In this document: positions 22,881 to 33,776 of the stretch, piece by piece | Numbering within the stretch: the first letter of the stretch is position 1 | Layout: every line of letters starts with the position of its first letter | NCBI RefSeq assembly: GCF_018294505.1 | Contig: NC_057807.1 | Location: forward strand, 137,484,747-137,548,746 | From: Triticum aestivum | Lineage: Eukaryota; Streptophyta; Magnoliopsida; Poales; Poaceae | Reading direction: 5' to 3' | DNA: 64,000 nt | Position numbers and translations under genes: made by a program | The notes under the pieces: model-generated | Database searches by the model: none | Seen by the model: the letters and a program-made list of their open reading frames with translations, nothing else | What the model was told of the DNA's origin: nothing

Positions 22881-23327
22881 GCTACACTTCAGTTGACTGA
22901 AACGACTTTTGGGTCAGTCGATTTTCAAGGGGTGGGGGGGGGCTCGTCGGGGTGAAGGAAGGACCAGCCACAGCAGGGACGGGGGCTCGCCGGAGAGGTA
23001 CCCCACTATCTATCTTAGGGTTCAGGGTGGGGGCAATGGTCGCCGGCAGTGGCCGGGCGGTGGCGTGGGGATCGCCGGAGAAAAAGCTCGGCACGAGGGG
23101 CCTAGAGGTATGGCCGGGGCGGCGACGGACCGGCGGTGGGGAGTGTTTTTGGGGCAGGCGGGGCGGCGCACCGCCGACTGTGGGCGGTGGGGGGCTGCTA
23201 TTTGGCCGGTGGTGGGTGGCGGCTCAGGGGGTGGAGGTTGAAGATGAACCGCAGGCCCTTGATTTCGTATCCAACGGCTGCAAAATCGCTGACGAGAGAT
23301 GAAAAAGTCAGTCGACTGACGTGTAGC
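22881..23327. mobile_element. Nested TIR element in B (GCTACACnTCAGTnGACTGA ends)
   Basis: The left end GCTACACTTCAGTTGACTGA and the right end TCAGTCGACTGACGTGTAGC are inverted repeats extending about 45 bp inwards to GTCAGTCGATTTT. The GC-rich interior has open frames (22909-23241, 22952-23302) with Gly/Arg-rich translations that I do not recognise. The same unit sits in C at 42005-42590, so it predates the split of B and C. No clear target duplication was seen. Confidence 0.55.
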
Positions 23328-23344
23328 CTCACCTTGCTAGTGCG

Positions 23345-23462
23345 TTCAGTTTCGACAGCAAAATTCAGTTTCGACAGCAAAATTCAGTTTCGATAGTTAA
23401 GTTTAGTTTCGACAGTTAAGTTCACTTTCGATAGTTAAATTCAGTTTCGACAGTTAAGTTCA
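23345..23462 (+). repeat. 19-bp tandem repeat, 6 copies
   Basis: The unit is CAGTTTCGACAGTTAAGTT-like. The homologous array in C (41890-41992) has 5 units, one with a mutated core, so the array has changed length since duplication. Confidence 0.8.
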
Positions 23463-25129
23463 GAGATGAGCGGCTGATGTATTTTACATCTAGCACTTTG
23501 TGGTTATGTATTTTACGTGATGTATTGGAGATGCTATTAGAATTCCACTCAGGTTAACGTTGTTCGTTGTCTCTCTTGTCCTGCTTCAGCCTCGGTGTCG
23601 TACAACTCACCGGAGCTGCTCCAACGACGAAACCCTCCATCACAGCGAAGCAGTACCTCAGGCTCCATCTCCAGACGCCTAAGATCTTCTTCCCCTCCTC
23701 CGACAGCAAAGTCAGCCGGAGCATCCTCACCGGCCAACCCAATCACGCTGAGATCGACATGGCATTGCCAAAGAGGTTGTACACTTGTTGCATCTCTTTT
23801 TACTCTACATGTTATATATATTGTCCACTGAGCACACAAATTTGTTCCTTTAGTGCCTCCTTGAAAGAAAAAACGTAGGAATTTTAATTTTCACTTGTCC
23901 TCCTTTTCAAATTCCTATTCATGAAGCACAAGACTAAGAGATAGTAGCATAATAGAATTATAACCGTACATTTTCTTGTGGTTTGACTTAATCTCACCAT
24001 GCTTCTTTGCATCCCGTGATCTTCCAATTGTTGTGAATCAAACACCCAGATTGGCAGAAATCCTATGTTTTTAAATTCTCTGTTTTGCACGTGCATTCCT
24101 ATCCTATTCCTATCTACTTCCTATCCCTGCATTGTTGGAATCCTCCAATTCAAACGAGCCCTTACAGAATTACTTCTCTTACAGATAGTTGTCAAAGAAA
24201 ACCTTGCGTGGTTTGTCCCGCTCCTGCTGCACCGTCGTCCACCCCAACTCAGCTGCTCCAACGACAGAAGGGTCCAGCACAGCAGGGATCCGGCCTCCAG
24301 ACTATCTTTCGCCGCCTCAGATCTTCTTCCCCGCTGCCAGCAGCCATGAAAACTGCATTACCATCATCAACCGAGCAGATGACCTCGAGGACTACACGGG
24401 TCCGCAAGAGAGGTTGCACTCTTTCATGTCTGCCTACGTTATGCATCACTTAATATTACATGCTACTTTATCGTCCTGTTCACCGATTAGACTATGAGTT
24501 AGCTCCAAACTAATGGCCAAACTTGAGTTTTTACATGGTTGTGGGGTACATATCGGGGCCGCTATCAATAGTATCTATCTAATATCTGGTTAATATCCGG
24601 TGTCTACTATGAGTTTCATGTTGGGTGGGAAACAAACTGTAAAGAAGCCATTATCTGTATTTTTTAACTGAAGCCATTATCTGCCTGCTATTATTGGTTT
24701 TGGGTCTATCCACTGGTTGCTACCATCACTCTGGATTTCTGCATGCACTCCTTACATAATCTCACTATGTTTTATTCCTATGCATGGCAGTTATTGTAAA
24801 CAATGGAACTGAACATGTAGAGCAAAAGAGACGAGCCTTGCGTGGCAATAAAATTTCATGCACACGTCGCTCCATGGTAGGCGCAAAGGCAGCCCCCCTC
24901 CATGCATTTTGGATTATAATCGAGAGGAAGATATCTGTTCTGAGGGGGATTCAGAAGGAGAAGACAACTCCTATTTACCCCCTGAGGTCTTCACTCTAAC
25001 TTGGCATGCTGATGTTGGTTATATCATGCATATGGTGTCTTGCATTGCTTACTTTATACATAAAATATGTCATCTGCTTAGTTTAGACATCCTTTGTGCG
25101 AATGCCATCTGTTTAGTTTATTCATTGTT

Positions 25130-26600
25130 TATGTGAATTATGCAAGGCCATCTTGTTTAACCAGGCATCATATATGTGAATTTTGCAATGCCATCCTGCT
25201 TAGCCAGTCATCTTATATGTAAATTATATCAGGCCATCCTTTTTTTCCGTTACATATTACATATGTCAACAATGTTAGTACATTCAACTGCTCTTCGTGT
25301 GCATCAGCCATTTGACACGGTGATGGCAAATTCTGGAGTGAAAACAAGGTCNNNNNNNNNNNNNNNNNNNNNNNNNNNNNNNNNNNNNNNNNNNNNNNNN
25401 NNNNNNNNNNNNNNNNNNNNNNNNNNNNNNNNNNNNNNNNNNNNNNNNNNNNNNNNNNNNNNNNNNNNNNNNNNNNNNNNNNNNNNNNNNNNNNNNNNNN
25501 NNNNNNNNNNNNNNNNNNNNNNNNNNNNNNNNNNNNNNNNNNNNNNNNNNNNNNNNNNNNNNNNNNNNNNNNNNNNNNNNNNNNNNNNNNNNNNNNNNNN
25601 NNNNNNNNNNNNAGGGTTATGTTGCTCATATCAAGTGTATGGTGTCTCGCATTGCTATGTCATTTGATTAGTTTAGACATGCTTTGTGTGAAAGCCACCT
25701 GTTCAGTGTCTAATTACCATATATGTGAATTATACATTGCCATCTTGTTGCAAGACATTATATATGTGAATTATATAATGCTATCTTGTTGCGAAGGCAT
25801 TATATATGTGAATTATGCAATACCATGCTGTTTAGCCAATCATCATGTATGTGAATTATATCATGCTATCATTTTTTTGTATTACGTGTTCCATTTGTCG
25901 ACAACGTTTGTATATTCAACTACTCTTCCTGTGCATCAGCCATTTGAAGCGGTGATGGAAGTATCTGGAGTGAAAACAAGGTATTCAGAGCAGACAATGC
26001 TACCTGCTGAAGCAGACATCTTGCTGGTTACAGAGAGCTCCTTAGAGGAGGATTCAGAGACTGATGACCAACCCTATTTCCCCCCTGAGATCTATGCTCA
26101 AACCTGGCAGGGTTATATTACCCATGTCATGCATGTTGTCTTGCATTGCTTAGTTTTAACATCATATATGGATTGCCATCTGCTTACTTGCTTACTATAT
26201 AAATCATATATTTGAATTATATCATGCCATCATGTTTACATAGTACATACACATCATCTATCTGAATTATGGCATGGCAACCCATTTAATAAAGACATCA
26301 TATAGTCATATCATCTCATCCTGTTTAGTGTTTACAGTCATCATATTTTGAATTATGGCATTCTATCCGTGAATGTATGTGAATTATGGCATGCCAACCT
26401 ATTTAATAAACACATTATATAGTTATGTCATGTCATCCTGTTTACATAGTCTCATATTTTGAACTATGTCTTTCCATCTTTTTTAGTTAGCCATCATAAT
26501 GTGAAATTGTGTCATGCCATCCTGTTTAGTTAGCCATAATATATGTGAAATTGTGTCATGCTATCCTGTTTGGTTAGACTACATAAATATGAATTATTTC
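25130..26600 (+). repeat. Intronic repeats of the B gene
   Basis: Between the duplicated body exons, short units built on ATATGTGAATTATGCAATGCC followed by ATCCTGTTTAGCC occur many times with a spacing of about 50-60 bp. The same units, reversed, lie at 38560-39960 in C. They accompany the exon duplication and may be its cause or its product. Confidence 0.6.
25352..25612. other. Assembly gap (261 N)
   Basis: A run of N that removes most of one body exon of the B gene. C keeps a homologous, stop-containing exon at about 39535-39690. Confidence 0.99.
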
Positions 26601-28244
26601 ATGCCCTCTTTTATTCCCCACTATCCATTGCACCTGTCTATCATACAATGTCTATACTTTCAATTACTTTTCTTGTTTATCAGCCATTTGAATTGGAGAG
26701 CGTGATGGCAGTATCTAAGGGAGTAACAACACGGTCTTCAGAAAAGATAGTGCTACCAGTTGATGCAGATAGAACCATGGTTGTACTTGCCCAAGCACCA
26801 AATCCACCACACATAACCCAGACTCTCGCAGATTGTACCCCTACCCAGTTGGACAGAGAACCAGCTACACCCCTTCTAACCCCAACCCCGGCAGATAGTA
26901 ACCCAGTTCCAGTTGACACAGCACCATCTCCACCACAGAGCACCCAAACACGAGCAGTTAGTAAGGGAACTGCAGTGCCCAAAGCACGAGGACCACCACT
27001 CCGAATCCCAACTCAACGCTTAAAGGAGAAGAAGATTTGTTCTCAGGTCAGGTTCTGTAGCTATGGTTCATACTCCTTTGCTCTTGCATTACTGTATTTA
27101 CTCATACCAACTATTTTCAAATTTGAAGGATGGAATTGAAACTCCAATGGCGCAACAGGTATGTTTTAAACCTGTTTCTTTAACTGGTTTACTGTTGTAA
27201 CCTGCTCTATTTTGATTTCAGTTTCAATTGAATAAACAATTATGTTCTCATGTCATGCACATTACAAGTGTTGTTATTGCTCTATAGTTACCCACACTTA
27301 TATTCTGTCTATTCTGCTTTGTCTTGAACAAATATTATTTGAACTGTGTCTCTGTCTTGATTTGGCAACAAAAACTAGAATGATATAGACCATAAAGTGA
27401 CCATGGTACATAGATATATGTTTGTTTCATGTTGTTATCGTGTCCACTTTACTACTGAACTCATTTACCAAAATGAATTTCATATACAACATGGTAAACA
27501 TGTGATGTGTCTGCTTGTTTCTCTTTTAGAATGCGGACAAAATATTGGAGAACAGTACCATGTTATCCAATGGTAAAGGAAATAATGCAGATAAGGTTCA
27601 AGATAATGAGACATCCCTATTGGTCTCCAAGAAAGCTGATAAAAACTATCTTGACAACAGTGAGAGAACCCAAAAGTCCTGTCTTGATGTAGTGTTCGAG
27701 TTACTGGCCACTACTGCTGGCACAAGCTCTTTGAAGTCGCTGCCTGAATCAGTTCGTGTTCTTGAGTCTCCACTTCAAGTTGAAAGACATCGATCAGATG
27801 TGCTGCGATAGGAAGCTGAAGGACTGAGGAAGTCCCTGCAGAATTCAAATGCATATTTCCTGGTGCAATAGCAAGCACTGGAGGATTTAAGCGCCAAACA
27901 AGAGAAAGTTAATAAGCTTGCTAAGCATCTTGCCAGCATTATGGGTACCGAGGATATTGTTTCCTGAGATCTTCTGAAGTGGTTTCAGTTCTGGATTTGT
28001 TTTGCTGCGGCATTTATTTGCGCTGGTCGCCAACTTTGACAACCAGTGTATATGATATGCTGCTTTGTTCCCTATATTTGCACCGGTGGCGAACTTTGAT
28101 GCCCAGTGGACGTAATATGTGTAATAGCCGTGATAGCCTAGCGTCAGTTGCTTGCTTATTTATTTCCTTGTTGTCTTGTTTATTTCTTTGCTTGTAGTCA
28201 TTGCAGTTCTTTTTCCGCGGTTTGCTAGTGGCTGCAATAACCTA

Positions 28245-29150
28245 TTTTTTTAAACTAGGCCACAATAACCATGGGCTAATATTTACTGTAGTGACACTGG
28301 GCCTACTACTGGCCGTAGAAACAGTGGGCCTTCTACGGGCCGTAGAAACAATGGGCCTTCTACGGGCCGTAGAAACAATGGGCCTTCTACGGGCCATATC
28401 ATCAATGGGCCTTATACGGGCCGTATGATCGATTGGCTAAACATGGGCCAAATAGACCGCATTATGGCCGTAAACGGGCTAGAGTTGGAATCCTCCGTTC
28501 ATGGGCCGACCATAATGGGCCATCGGTAATAGGCCGTATTTGATGATGCTATGAAAACGGCCCAACGTATTAACGGACCACAAACGGGCCGACTGTAACC
28601 ACGGGCTGAATTTGGCCCATAAGCAGAAAATGACAATAACAGGTCGTAAGTAAACGAATGCTGGAAATGAGCCCAAGAATAAATGGGCTCTAAGAAGGCC
28701 GAAAGATAACATGGGCTGGAAACGGCCCAACGGAATAACGGGCCGTTAATGGGTTTAAGGTGATACATTGTTCATTACGGGCCAGTTTCACCACGGGCCG
28801 TTAATGGGTGTAAAGTGATACATTGTTCAGTACGGGCCAGTTTCACCACGGGTCGTTAATAGGCCAAGAGTTATAAAGGGCCTCATATGGGCCGAAAGAC
28901 GTCATGGGCCATACATGGGCCAGAAGTGAAAACGGGCTGGAATCATATTGAATGGCCCAGATGACGCTACTGGGCCTAATTCGGATAGGGCGTAACGGGC
29001 CTTGGGTTAGCGGACTGTAAATGGGCTATATGCGAACAGGCCGTTAACAGGCTTTCCATGGGCCGGCCCACCACCTTTTGACCAAGTCAAACGGGCCGGC
29101 CTTTTCACAGGAATAGGCCTCTGTTGGGCCGTGCCACGTGTCAACGTATC
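28245..29150. repeat. GGCC-rich subterminal tract of element B
   Basis: A 27-bp unit that is nearly a palindrome (TTCTACGGGCCGTAGAA) repeats between about 28290 and 28400. A 55-bp unit starting at CCGTTAATGGGT repeats at 28743 and 28798. These correspond, reversed, to 36720-36850 and 36248-36412 in C. Open frames such as 28479-28730 minus are repeat artefacts. Confidence 0.8.
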
Positions 29151-29559
29151 ATAGGCGCCTTCTGTCCAATGAGTGGATGACATTTATCCCAACGATGAGC
29201 TGACACGTGTTTCCTCCAGCCAATGATGATTTTACACGTGGAAAATCCCCATTGGCCGGGGCTGTTAACGGGTTATCGGATCCAAAACCCGACCCGATAG
29301 CTTAACGGCATTCCGTTACGGTGGATGCCACGTGTCGGTCACCCTTGACGAAAGCACTTCTGTGACGCGCGATTTATCGTCATGGAAGTGGACACTTCCG
29401 TGATGATAATTTTGGTAATGTCATGGAACACTTCTACGACAGCACAGGTATGACTATCTTGATTCTGTCATAAAATCGTCATGGATGTACATGCATGACA
29501 GAAAACGTGACCTACTGTGACAAACACGTATCATCACGGAAGTGTATTTTTTTGTAGTG

Positions 29560-29752
29560 GAGGAGGTTCCCCAAGGATTTCAGCAGGCAAATTGTGTTTC
29601 AGAACAGGCCCTTTATTAAACATTATTTCATCTATTTCCCTTCTTTCATTCATAAACATATCATTTCCATGGTCTAGAAAATATTGTTCTAAAGGATCAG
29701 TAGGAGGCACGGAAAATATTGTTCTAAAGGATCAGTAGGAGGCACGGTCTAC
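29560..29752 (-). repeat. Inverted scrap of the Athila gag-protease region, with a 35-bp tandem duplication
   Basis: Positions 29560-29711 are, by eye without mismatch, the reverse complement of 35392-35543, the Athila sequence directly beside element C. A 35-bp segment starting GAAAATATTG is then duplicated in tandem (29677-29711 and 29712-29746), after which a different LTR begins at 29753. The first three bases (GAG) are the same site as the CTC beside C. Confidence 0.85.
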
Positions 29753-30177
29753 TGATGTGGGCTGGACTGATGGGCCATCGAGATACAAAACCGAAGATCC
29801 TCTCTCGTAACCGGTGGGGACTCTCTCATGCGTGGATGGCAAGTATTTGTGTCCGGATATATTATTCCTTTCTGTAAAAACCGACTTTGTACAAACCCTA
29901 AGCCCCTCCGGTGTCTATATAAACAGGAGGATTAGAGTGGAGGGAGGACCACAACATTACTAGGCCAGTTATCTAGGTTTAGCCGAATCGATCTCGTGGT
30001 AGATCAACTCTTGTAACCTCTATACCCTCGAATATAATCTAGCAGGAGTAGGGTTTTATCTCCATTAAGAGGGCCCGAAATTGGGTAAACATCGTGTTCC
30101 TTCTCCATTGTTACTATTGATCTTCAGACGCACAACTTGGGCCCCCTACCCGAGATCTGCTGGTTTTGACACCGACA
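29753..30177 (+). mobile_element. Solo or truncated gypsy LTR, 425 bp
   Basis: It begins TGATGTGGGCTGG and ends GGTTTTGACACCGACA, with a TATA box in GTCTATATAAACAGGAGG, a TTGTAACCTCTAT segment and CATCGTGTTCC near the end. The layout and 3' third match the LTR at 61422-61887 at lower identity, so it belongs to a related gypsy family. No PBS or internal domain follows, and a clear 5-bp target duplication was not found. Confidence 0.65.
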
Positions 30178-31113
30178 CTAGGGGAGAGGGAGATGAGGCG
30201 AGGCATGATATACAGCGGCGGTGACAGTGACGGTATAGTGCGCAAGGTGAGCTGACTTTGGTAACCCGAAAACGCCGCCTGGACTAGTGTCACCTCAGGC
30301 GCAGGGTCTTTTCACTTCACTGTGAGGACCGGTTGAATAATATTTTGACCATCAAGTGTAGCACCGTTGTACTACTAGTAGTAACATACGGAGTAGTACT
30401 GTATAGAGGAAATAGGTCTGCCGTGCTAGCATGCCTCTGGGTTCACTTCATCCTCCAGGTAGCATCCATATTGTGAGCAGAACCAAATTCTCGTGCATGT
30501 GGAAGCGCGAAGAAGGGCTTTTTATTTTTTTAGGATAACCACATATTCCTTAACCAGAAAAGGTTGTGTCTCGCAGACACGCGCCAATATCAATCAGAAC
30601 CAGCTATGACACATTTTTGTGTGCAAAGAGATGGATATGTTTGTATATCTGTTCGTCCACCCAAGTGGGTTTTGCGTAGGTCCCACCTATCAGAAGGGGT
30701 GCAGAAATAAAAAGGAATCATAAAATGTTTTGCCACGGTGATTCGAAAGAGCGACCTCAACTAACCAGTGGCACATGTAGCGATAGAAGGATGGGCACGT
30801 ACACGGACACAGACCACTCCTCAGTATGCTACTTGCATAGCCTTTTCGTTTTGCAGGTTTGTCTACCTAGCCGTCTAATCAACTGCCTGCATGCCACTTC
30901 TCCCATTTACTTCTCCATCGGAAACCGATTTTCCTCGGCTTCTTCACCTCTCCTTCATTTGCATTCAAACCCCACTGGATTCACATTGTTTTAACCTCTT
31001 TAGATTCTCCTGGAGTAATTCTGAATCCCCTTTAAATAATCATCTTCTTTAGTTAGACTATCCATCTTAATCCTAATTCTCCAAACCATAGCCCCCCGGT
31101 CCAGCGGTTCCAA
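30178..31113 (+). other. 5' flank of the exonuclease pseudogene
   Basis: A mixed-composition stretch with no recognised transposon ends. A pyrimidine-rich, intronless leader runs from about 30880 to 31113. It is probably a remnant of the original upstream region of the 31114 gene. Confidence 0.3.
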
Positions 31114-31757
31114 ATGGCGAAAGAGATCCCTATGCAGGTTTTTAGCGTCACACGTGTCCTCATCGAAGGCTCGTTGAGCATAGTTGCCACCGTCACCGAC
31201 CACCCAAGGGTTGTTCAGGAGTGGATCAACAATGTATCCAACTCCCTTCAAAAGGTGGAGATGAAGGTCAGCGGTCTCGACACAGAGTACATGGAGCGTG
31301 CCACTGGGAAGATCCAACGCACCATCGTCCTTCAGTTGTGCCTCGAAGATTAAGTTTTGGTGTATCACATCATGCGCGCAAACTCCATACCAGGTGAGAT
31401 CCACAATTTCATGTCTCGGGAGGACATATACTTCTGTGGGGCAGCCATCGAAGGGGATAGAGAGAAGCTAGCACCATACAACCTTGACTGCGAAAACATC
31501 GCTGACCTACAAACCAGAATTCTTGTAGACAATTGTGATAAATAAATACTATCCCTATTCGACATAGAAAATTCTGTGCTTGGAACAAATCTTGAGAAGG
31601 GTGATGAGACGTTGGGATTAAGGTCGTCTGGATGGGAGAATTATCCCTTGACCTACGAGCGGATAAAATATGCTGCCCTCGATGCCTGTATGAGTTTCGA
31701 GATAGCTGCAAGGTCGAAAGAGCTTGTTGCGAAGCCATCTCCTATAGAAAATGAGAA

Positions 31758-31788
<31 letters not shown>

Positions 31789-31974
31789 AAGAAGAAGAAG
31801 AAGAAGAAGAAGAAGAAGAAGAAGAAGAAGAAGAAGAAGAAGAAGAAGAAGAAGAAAAGAAGAATAAGAAGAAAGAAAGAAGAAGAAGTTGCACCAGTAG
31901 CAGGGCATTATAGATGGATGAACTATTTCCTCTCCTATAAAAATTATATTTCCTCTTTGTGTACATTGATATAG
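31114..31974 (+). pseudogene. 3'-5' exonuclease (RNase D/WRN-exonuclease-like) pseudogene
   Basis: One continuous frame from ATG at 31114 is broken by TAA at 31351-31353 and 31543-31545. The DEDDy exonuclease pattern is visible: Exo I as SGLDTEY (about residues 54-60), Exo II within CGAAIEGDREKLAPYNL followed by NIADLQ, and Exo III as KYAALDACMSFEIA. Between the stops and Exo III lies LRSSGWENYPLTYERI, typical of grass proteins of this group. The family hydrolyses 3' nucleotides of nucleic acids with two metal ions held by the D, E and D residues. Both stops could come from CAA/CAG by C-to-T change. The 3' end runs into an AAG expansion encoding a long lysine run. Intronless; this fits either the usual gene structure or a retrocopy. 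It sits in the spacer between the B and C arms. Confidence 0.75.
31759..31854 (+). repeat. (AAG)32 microsatellite in frame with the exonuclease tail
   Basis: An uninterrupted 96-bp AAG tract reads as 32 lysines in the exonuclease frame, followed by a degenerate AGA/AAG/GAA part to about 31892. Members of this exonuclease group often have a basic C-terminus, so the expansion probably grew from a short KKKK coding stretch. Confidence 0.95.
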
Positions 31975-32164
31975 ATGAACTATTTCGCTGGCTTGCATGT
32001 CTTTGGAACAAGTGTACTCTATGTACATTGATATAGGTCCGCTTGACTATAATGAACTATTTATCCGCCTAGTTTTCTCTAGTACTCCTCCTTGCAGTGA
32101 TCAGTATGCAATGCCTGTGTCAGTAGACATTACAGCTTGTCCATGGAAGTTGAACTACGACGAC
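31975..32164 (+). other. 3' flank of the exonuclease pseudogene
   Basis: An AT-rich stretch with a short repeated phrase GTACATTGATATAG at about 31962 and 32022. It ends at the TSD-like ACGAC before the Athila LTR. Confidence 0.3.
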
Positions 32165-33688
32165 TGATACGTCCATTTTGCATCATGCTTTTATATTGAT
32201 ATTTATTGCATTATGGGCTGTTATTACACATTATATCACAATACTTATGCCTTTTCTCTCTTATTTTATAAGGTTTACATGGAGAGGGAGTATGCCGGCA
32301 GCTGGAATTATGGACTAGAAAAGGAGCAAATATTAGAGACCTATTCTGCACAACTCCAAAAGTCATGAAACTTCACGGAGAGTATTTTTGGAATATATAA
32401 AAAATATTGGGCAAAGAAAGCACCAAAGGGGGGCCAACTGCCTTCCACAAGGGTGGAGGGCGTGCCCTACCCCCTTGTGCACGCCCTCCGGTGTTGTGGG
32501 CCCCCTGGCAGGACCCCGACACCCATCTTCTGCAATATGGTGAGTTTTAACCTTGAAAAAAAATGAGAAGGAAGCTTTCGGGATGAAGCGCCGCCGTCTC
32601 GAGGAGGAACATGGGCAGAACCAATCTAGGGCTCTGGTGGAGCTATTCTGCCGGGGAAACATCCCTCCGGGAGGGGGAAATCATCGCCATCCTCATCACC
32701 ATCAATCCTCTCATTGAGAGGGGGTCAATATCCATCAACATCTTCACCAACACCATCTCCTCTCAAAACCCTAGTTCACCTCTTGTATCCAATCTTTGTC
32801 TCAAAACCTCAGATTGGTACCTGTGGGTTGCTAGTAGTGTTGATTACTCCTTGTAGTTGATGCTAGTTGGTTTATGGTGGAAGATCATATGTTCAGATCA
32901 TTAATGATAATTAATACTCATATGATTATGAACATCAATATGCTTTGTGAGTAGTTACATTTGTTGCTGAGGACATGGGAGAAGTCTTGTTATAAGTAAT
33001 CATGTGAATTTGGTATTCGTTCGATATTTTGATGAGATGTATGTTGTCTTTCCTCTAGTGGTGTTATGTGAACGTCGACTACATGACACTTCACCATGAT
33101 TTGGGCCTAGGGGAATGCATTTGGAAGGAATAAGTAGATGATGGGTTGCTAGAGTGACAGAAGCTTAAACCCTAGTTTATGCGTTGCTTCATAAGGGGCC
33201 GATTTGAAACCATATGTTTCATGCCATGGTTAGGATTACCTTAATTCTTCTTTTGTAGTTTAGATGGTTGCTAGGAGGGTTAATCATAAGTGGGAGGCTT
33301 GTCCAAGGAAGGGCAGCACCCAAGCAATGGTCCACCCACATATCAAATTATCAAACTGACGAACGTGAATCATATGAGCATGATGAAAACTAACTTGACA
33401 ATAATTCCCATTTATCCTCGGGAGCACTTTGCTTTATATAAGAGTTTGTCCAGGCTTGTCCTTTTCAACAAAAAGGATTGGGACACCTTTCTGCACCTTA
33501 GTTACTTTTGTTACTTGTTACCCATTACAAATTATCTTATCACAAAACTATCTGTCACCGATAATTTCAATGCTTGCAGAGAATACCTTGCTGAAAACCG
33601 CTTGTCATTTCCTTCTGCTCCTCGTTGGTTTCGACACTCTTACTTATCGAAAGGACTATGGTAGATCCCCTATTCTTTTGGGTCATCA
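32165..33688 (+). mobile_element. Athila-like gypsy 5' LTR, about 1.52 kb
   Basis: It begins TGATACGTCCATTTTGCATC and ends TTTTGGGTCATCA. The PBS follows 11 bp later. Length, termini and downstream gag identify a long-LTR gypsy of the Athila branch, well known in Triticeae. The candidate 5-bp target duplicate on the left is ACGAC. The 3' LTR is not in the window because element C cuts the internal region. Confidence 0.8.
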
Positions 33689-33699
33689 AGACTCTTTTC

Positions 33700-33716
33700 T
33701 GGCGCCGTTGACAGGG
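33700..33716 (+). other. Primer binding site of the Athila-like element
   Basis: TGGCGCCGTTGACAGGG is one base away from the complement of the tRNA-Asp 3' end (TGGCGCCGTTGCCGGGG) used by Athila-type elements. Confidence 0.75.
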
Positions 33717-33776
33717 AGTGAAGCGCCTTTGGTAAGTGGAATTTGGTAAGGAAACATTTATATAGTGTGCTAAAAT

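Larger units (their letters stand above)
22290..27967 (+). pseudogene. B gene: CACTA-associated coiled-coil protein
   Basis: GC-rich leader exons ending in an AAGAG|GTTG-type donor occur at about 22290-22578, 23540-23778 and 24183-24405; the last two are homologous (shared AAPTT and P-x-IFFP). Body exons: about 24791-25013, one mostly lost in the gap, 25940 to about 26111 (EEDSETDDQPYFPPEIYAQT), 26684-27046 (Pro/Thr-rich, repeats of TPADSNPVPVDTAP type), 27129-27158 (DGIETPMAQQ) and 27530-27967 (coiled-coil tail ending MGTEDIVS). The last three join in phase. In-frame TAG occurs at 27809-27811 and 27869-27871. The tail is homologous to the A and Z tails (PESVR-x-LES, SAKQEKVNKLAKHL). In exon 24791 two frames are open, and only the second resembles the later exons. 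The W..L...W region of A and D is absent here. Confidence 0.55.
22020..29559 (+). mobile_element. CACTA-like element B
   Basis: The 3' terminus GTGTATTTTTTTGTAGTG ends at 29559 and is followed by GAG. From 5' to 3' there are a leader with CCCGCGCCTTG repeats (22040-22260), a first exon, a nested TIR element (22881-23327), duplicated leader exons, the body of a multi-exon gene (to 27967), a GGCC-rich tract and a conserved terminus. Its reversed homologue is C (35544 to about 43600), which has the same modules in the same order, including the nested element. No 5' CACTA end was found. Confidence 0.7.

Noticed and set aside
29517..29738. 73-residue frame repeated at 35317-35586 on the minus strand
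   Set aside because: Both are antisense readings of the element terminus plus the Athila flank; they only reflect the duplicated junction.
31576..31974. Lysine-run frame as an independent small gene
   Set aside because: It is in the same frame as the exonuclease domain upstream and contains its Exo III motif; the tract is an expanded tail of that pseudogene.
32363..32662. Minus- and plus-strand frames inside the Athila LTR
   Set aside because: LTRs of this type are non-coding; the frames overlap known LTR layout and lack homology.
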